Shown in pieces: positions 60,311 through 64,000 of a stretch of DNA of 64,000 nucleotides. How positions within the stretch are numbered: position 1 is the first letter of the stretch; every line of letters begins with the position of its first letter. Origin of the DNA: Biomphalaria glabrata (Eukaryota > Mollusca > Gastropoda > Planorbidae); assembly GCF_947242115.1 (NCBI RefSeq), contig NC_074721.1:32331676-32395675 (forward strand). Direction: 5' to 3'. The translations under genes and the position numbers were made by a program. The notes beneath the pieces were generated by a model. The model was given only the letters and a program-made list of their open reading frames with translations. It did not search any database and was not told the DNA's origin.

Positions 60311-60932
60311 ATAATCTATAAATTGTTTTTTCGTCTTTTTTTCATCGGAAGTTGTTTTTTATTTTTTTCGTTTCTAAGTAGTAACAATCATATTTGTACC
60401 ATATTTGATATACATTTATTATATTTTTAATATTTCTAACTTATAATAATAACAGCAATGCTTTATATTCGTTTGACCAGCGAATTAAGTATCTATTAGA
60501 TTGGATTGGTCCGGCCAGTAAATTCAAGTATCATTTCTCCCACCCTTATCTTCGCCTTACAAAAATAGTTACACTCTCTGGCTATTATTCCGCTTTTCAT
60601 TTCTGTATCGAAATATATGATACTTTTTGGCTGGAGTCACTTTTTTCTTATCGTAACGCTCACATAATATTCCCCCCCCCCACCCATTTGACTATAATGT
60701 AATAAAAGTTATATATATATATATAATATTGTTTACAAAGTAGTTACTCAAGTTATATAAATTTTTATAAGTTAAGGTATAATACGCCTACAGCGGTTTA
60801 GTTGTCTACCAGCAGATTGGTGCCACATGTCAATGACTGTTAACAACAGTGCTGCTAGTTGTTAGATATTTGCAATTTAAAGTTACATAACTAATGTAGT
60901 TTTATTATTTCTTTTTTTTTTACATTCTACAG
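60311..60932. other. Upstream flank of the GPCR gene
   Basis: AT-rich with a (TA)n run at 60710-60728. A polypyrimidine tract and ACATTCTACAG end at 60932, a plausible acceptor placing 60933-61093 as the end of the 5' UTR. An upstream exon would then lie outside what I can identify. Confidence 0.4.
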
Positions 60933-61093
60933 TGCTGGATCTTGATATTCACTTCTCAAGATGTTTTCACGTCGTAATAAAATCTTAATGTAACTATTGG
61001 GTTTATTTTGGACAACAGCACATCAAACCCAAAATAAACATTCTTGCTGTCTGGACATGCTGCCATAAGCCAGTTTCTGTGTCAAATACCAAG

Positions 61094-63244
61094 ATGGCCA
61101 TTACTCTGGCAGTGCAGATCATCACGAAGGCGCTGTGCATTGCTATAGACGTCATCGTCTTGTTTCTCAACCCTCTTATCATCGACGTCATCCACAATGA
61201 CAGAGCCATCCGGCGACAGCCCAGCGCAGTTTTCATCACCAACCTAGCCATCGCCGACATGTTCGTCGCCGGTACAAACCTGCTGAACATGATCCTGCAC
61301 TTCATGGACCTGAGTCGTGTGGTCCCCGTCTGCGTCGTGCTGTACGGCTTCTTCTCCGTCAGCATGATCAACGCCTCGCTCCTCTTCATGTTCTGCAATT
61401 CCATCGATCGGTTCGTGTTCATCCGAATGTCTTTCCACTACCACGCCACGATGAGACGTTGCTGCGTGAGGGCTTTAGTGATCAGCGTGTGGTGCGTGTC
61501 GTTGCTCACTCCGATTTTGCCGTATCTCTTAATTGATCACGTCTGGGATTACGGCTCTTGTGTGGAGCTCTTCCACTCCCAGGTGTACCGCGTCTTTCAC
61601 TTCATTCTGGCTGTCGTCTTCGTCCTGACCTTGCTAGCCACGGTCATTATGTTCATCAGCGTCTACCAGGTCGTCAGGAGAAGTCAACGCCTGCGGAGGT
61701 TGCCGCTCAGGACGTTCTCGTCTGAAACCGCCATGTCAGGATCAACTTGGCTGTCCCTTCAAAACTCTCCCGATTCACCAAGATCTTCTGTACCTTCTGA
61801 ACGTATACCTTACAAATACGAACAAAGCAATACATCGCTGCAGCCTTTGCCGGAAGATGGTGTCATTTGTTCTGGAAACCCTTTAGAGGCACAGGACTGC
61901 CGTACATCTGAGAACCATCTCAAAACTCATCCACCGGACGAAACAATGCCAATAGCTTTATCAAATGATTCAACAATAGTGTTTCAGAATCAAAATAAAC
62001 CTACCGGCCAAGACGAACAAGTTGGAACAACTAAAGAATCAGATAAACAACAAGCCTTTGTTTCGGGCCATGAACCTGGCCGTAAAAAACGTGGCCGTAG
62101 TTTGAAAACGAAATCTTTGACATGCAGTATCGTGAAGAAACCGAGAAAACATTTGTGTGATTCACATCTTTCAGATGACGACGAAGTAATCGATGGCTGC
62201 ATATGTCGAGATGATTACTTGAAAAAGTCGGCAGTTCGAGAAACGAAAAGTGAATCTCTCTGGCAGATTAGAAGTCACAGAAAGAAGAGAAGCTGCGCAA
62301 GGAAGGCTGTGGATAGGACAAACGAACTGACCCATATCTGGTGTGCTAAGCCCGCTGTAGCAAACGTCAGCTTTAGTCCAGACATGATGCCCGATTCCAT
62401 CTTTATTTTTAGACAGGATTATACCAAACAACAACGTGAAAATTTTGATGTTGATTTATCGAATACAGTATTACCAGCAGGGCGTGGTCAGCGTGAAACA
62501 CCAAGAATCAACTGCTTAGAATATAACGGAAAATTTTCTATTGTGATTGAAAGCTCTGCTTTGGTATCGGAGCTGAGTCGATCCATCGCCGCTCATTATG
62601 AAACATCCTCATCGAATACGCCCGTAGCTTCGGACAATTTGGCCAAAGACCAGTCTTCTAAATCCCCAGGGGAAGTGGCTCAACAATCTGAGTCAATATC
62701 CGCCACAGATGCGCACAGCTGTGAAGAAAGGGAGAGAAATACTCCGTATCTCGCCCGTCCTTCTTTTATTTCCCTGGAAGGTGCAACTCAAAAACCAAAC
62801 GATCTGGCGACTTCCCGGAAATGTGACGCCCCAGCTAACTCACTCAGACCGTCACGTTTTAGTTTCTTAGACACAGCGTCAGCTCTGAGGAAAAAATTGT
62901 CCACTCAGTCTTCCTCCACCACACCAAGCACACCGTTTGGCGTCCCAGCGTACACCGGACGAGACATGCGCACTATCAAAATACTTTTCCTCATGTTCTG
63001 CGTGTACTTGCTCCTGTGGTTCCCCACGTTCCTGGTCAACGTACTGCGCAGTCTCAGCATTGAGATCAGCCTGGAAGTAGTGGTCATCTGCTACACCTTC
63101 GGGGTCTCAAACTCCGTTGTCAACTTCTTTGTCTACCCAATGAAAATCCCACGCCTGAAACAGGTCTTCAAACAACTCTTACAGAAATCTTTCAATGGCG
63201 CAAAGAAGAAAATGAAACGTAGACTCCTTTCATTTTGTCACTAA
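61094..63244 (+). CDS. Orphan rhodopsin-class G protein-coupled receptor with very long third intracellular loop
   Basis: One uninterrupted coding exon, 716 residues from the ATG at 61094. The open frame extends back to 60989 without another ATG. Seven membrane helices are readable: TM1 about residues 8-33 (FLNPLII), TM2 45-71 (NLAIAD, the conserved Asp), TM3 79-105 ending IDRF in place of DRY, TM4 125-147, TM5 165-193, TM6 628-651 (LLLWFP), and TM7 about 661-687 (NSVVNFFVYPMK). Cysteines near 80 (start of TM3) and 156 (ECL2) can form the usual disulfide. The loop between TM5 and TM6 is about 425 residues, hydrophilic and rich in Ser/Lys. The C-terminal tail is short and basic (KKKMKRRLLSF). 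The N-terminus is almost absent, suggesting either no ectodomain or a missing upstream exon. The ligand is unknown; it is probably peptide- or amine-receptor-like in fold only. Confidence 0.85.
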   Translation: MAITLAVQIITKALCIAIDVIVLFLNPLIIDVIHNDRAIRRQPSAVFITNLAIADMFVAGTNLLNMILHFMDLSRVVPVCVVLYGFFSVSMINASLLFMFCNSIDRFVFIRMSFHYHATMRRCCVRALVISVWCVSLLTPILPYLLIDHVWDYGSCVELFHSQVYRVFHFILAVVFVLTLLATVIMFISVYQVVRRSQRLRRLPLRTFSSETAMSGSTWLSLQNSPDSPRSSVPSERIPYKYEQSNTSLQPLPEDGVICSGNPLEAQDCRTSENHLKTHPPDETMPIALSNDSTIVFQNQNKPTGQDEQVGTTKESDKQQAFVSGHEPGRKKRGRSLKTKSLTCSIVKKPRKHLCDSHLSDDDEVIDGCICRDDYLKKSAVRETKSESLWQIRSHRKKRSCARKAVDRTNELTHIWCAKPAVANVSFSPDMMPDSIFIFRQDYTKQQRENFDVDLSNTVLPAGRGQRETPRINCLEYNGKFSIVIESSALVSELSRSIAAHYETSSSNTPVASDNLAKDQSSKSPGEVAQQSESISATDAHSCEERERNTPYLARPSFISLEGATQKPNDLATSRKCDAPANSLRPSRFSFLDTASALRKKLSTQSSSTTPSTPFGVPAYTGRDMRTIKILFLMFCVYLLLWFPTFLVNVLRSLSIEISLEVVVICYTFGVSNSVVNFFVYPMKIPRLKQVFKQLLQKSFNGAKKKMKRRLLSFCH

Positions 63245-64000
63245 GTGGCACAAGTCAGAGAGATTCGTCTAAATCCGATTAATACCTCATTTATATTTTG
63301 ATATGCTTTGATGTAACCTACGCATACATTATGCGTATGATTTCCAAGAAAACTATTTCTTATCACAGTTCACACAACTTGCGTTGAAAGCAGGTGACGA
63401 CGTCCATTTTGATTGAATCCGTTAATATTAAATATTAAAGAAGTTTACAGCACTTACTGATAGCCACTTTAAATTGAGCTTTATTGTGAAGATAGTTGGT
63501 CGAATAAGATTTCCTGTTTGTTTTGTCAACTCATATTAACATTAAAACTGTTCAATATTTAAGTTGCAAATATTACTTTCCAACTTGTTCGGCCATAGAA
63601 AACTTCAATCTCTCTGATCTGAATTGTGCTTTGTTTAACGATCTGCAGACTTTAAGAAGTTGCTCAAACGAGCATCTGTCGCTGTTTCTAATTTTCATAT
63701 TTCGGGGCTTGAGTGTTTTTTTCACAAAGCTGCGTCATGTTTGGATTCCTCCAGTTTTGCGTTGAACAACGAACTATCCAAATAGATTGAGTTGTGTTTT
63801 TTGTTTTCACAATTTGAATGACATTAACAAAAATATGTTCGTTTTGCAAATGGCGCTTCATCATCTGTTTGTTACCGCCCCCTTCCACGGACTTGTGGTT
63901 GTTTTTTTTCCTCTCTTGAATGGTGTGAGCTGAGATTCCCTGAAGACTTATTGGTTATTCTACTGACCTAGAAATGCAAAGGCATTGGACCAAAAAAAAA
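63245..64000. other. 3' flank of the GPCR gene
   Basis: Probably includes its 3' UTR. The only poly(A)-like signals I see are two ATTAAA at 63427-63432 and 63434-63439. No further gene is seen to the window end. Confidence 0.35.

Noticed and set aside
61003-61444. Minus-strand frames of 139 and 66 codons
   Set aside because: Antisense shadows of the GPCR coding exon, which has seven clear helices on the plus strand.

Overview
The window is eukaryotic nuclear DNA: genes with GT-AG introns, poly-T tracts, microsatellites and dense families of SINEs, LINE tails and DNA transposons. The mix fits a gastropod mollusc, probably a freshwater pulmonate. That is inferred from the AT-rich sequence, the frequent words TAGGCCTA and TAGATCTAGA, and tRNA-derived SINEs of a type I associate with planorbid snails. 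No species can be proved from the sequence alone.

Four host genes are supported. (1) 7350-14685, plus strand, four coding exons: a secreted protein of about 1793 residues. It has a signal peptide split by an intron, a very long Ser/Thr/Asn-rich and heavily N-glycosylatable body, and one C-terminal chitin-binding (peritrophin-A/CBM14) domain. (2) 23164-39947, plus strand: the cytoplasmic dynein 1 intermediate chain, assembled here exon by exon. It has the N-terminal dynactin-binding helix, the TQT light-chain site, a roadblock-binding segment and a WD40 propeller. Its middle holds four consecutive in-phase cassette-type exons, two of them micro-exons of 24 and 30 nt. (3) 43083-42120, minus strand: SDHAF3 (ACN9), the succinate dehydrogenase assembly factor, in two coding exons and tail to tail with the dynein gene. 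(4) 61094-63244, plus strand: a rhodopsin-class orphan GPCR in one coding exon, with a third intracellular loop of about 425 residues and an altered NPxxY motif. The four genes do not form a functional unit.

The rest is repeat-rich. 1-6900 holds two tandem arrays, SINE pieces, a Ty3-like fossil and a hAT-derived element. 15830-23100 holds a 54-bp tandem repeat, LINE tails and a 2.68-kb long-inverted-repeat element (19674-22352) with a 9-bp target duplication and nested insertions. The first dynein intron carries a decayed hAT transposon (23491-25831) with exact 8-bp target duplications. 43100-60900 holds a solo-LTR-like fossil, a head-to-head SINE pair, a 2.38-kb inverted-repeat element with an 8-bp target duplication (48162-50543), a Helitron-like element, a 68-unit array of an exact 36-bp repeat (52765-55212), LINE remnants and a 116-bp triplication.

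The items I would look at first are the giant chitin-binding glycoprotein, the dynein cassette-exon cluster, the long-inverted-repeat element with its 15-bp repeat arm, and the 36-bp array with its internal 864-bp higher-order duplication.
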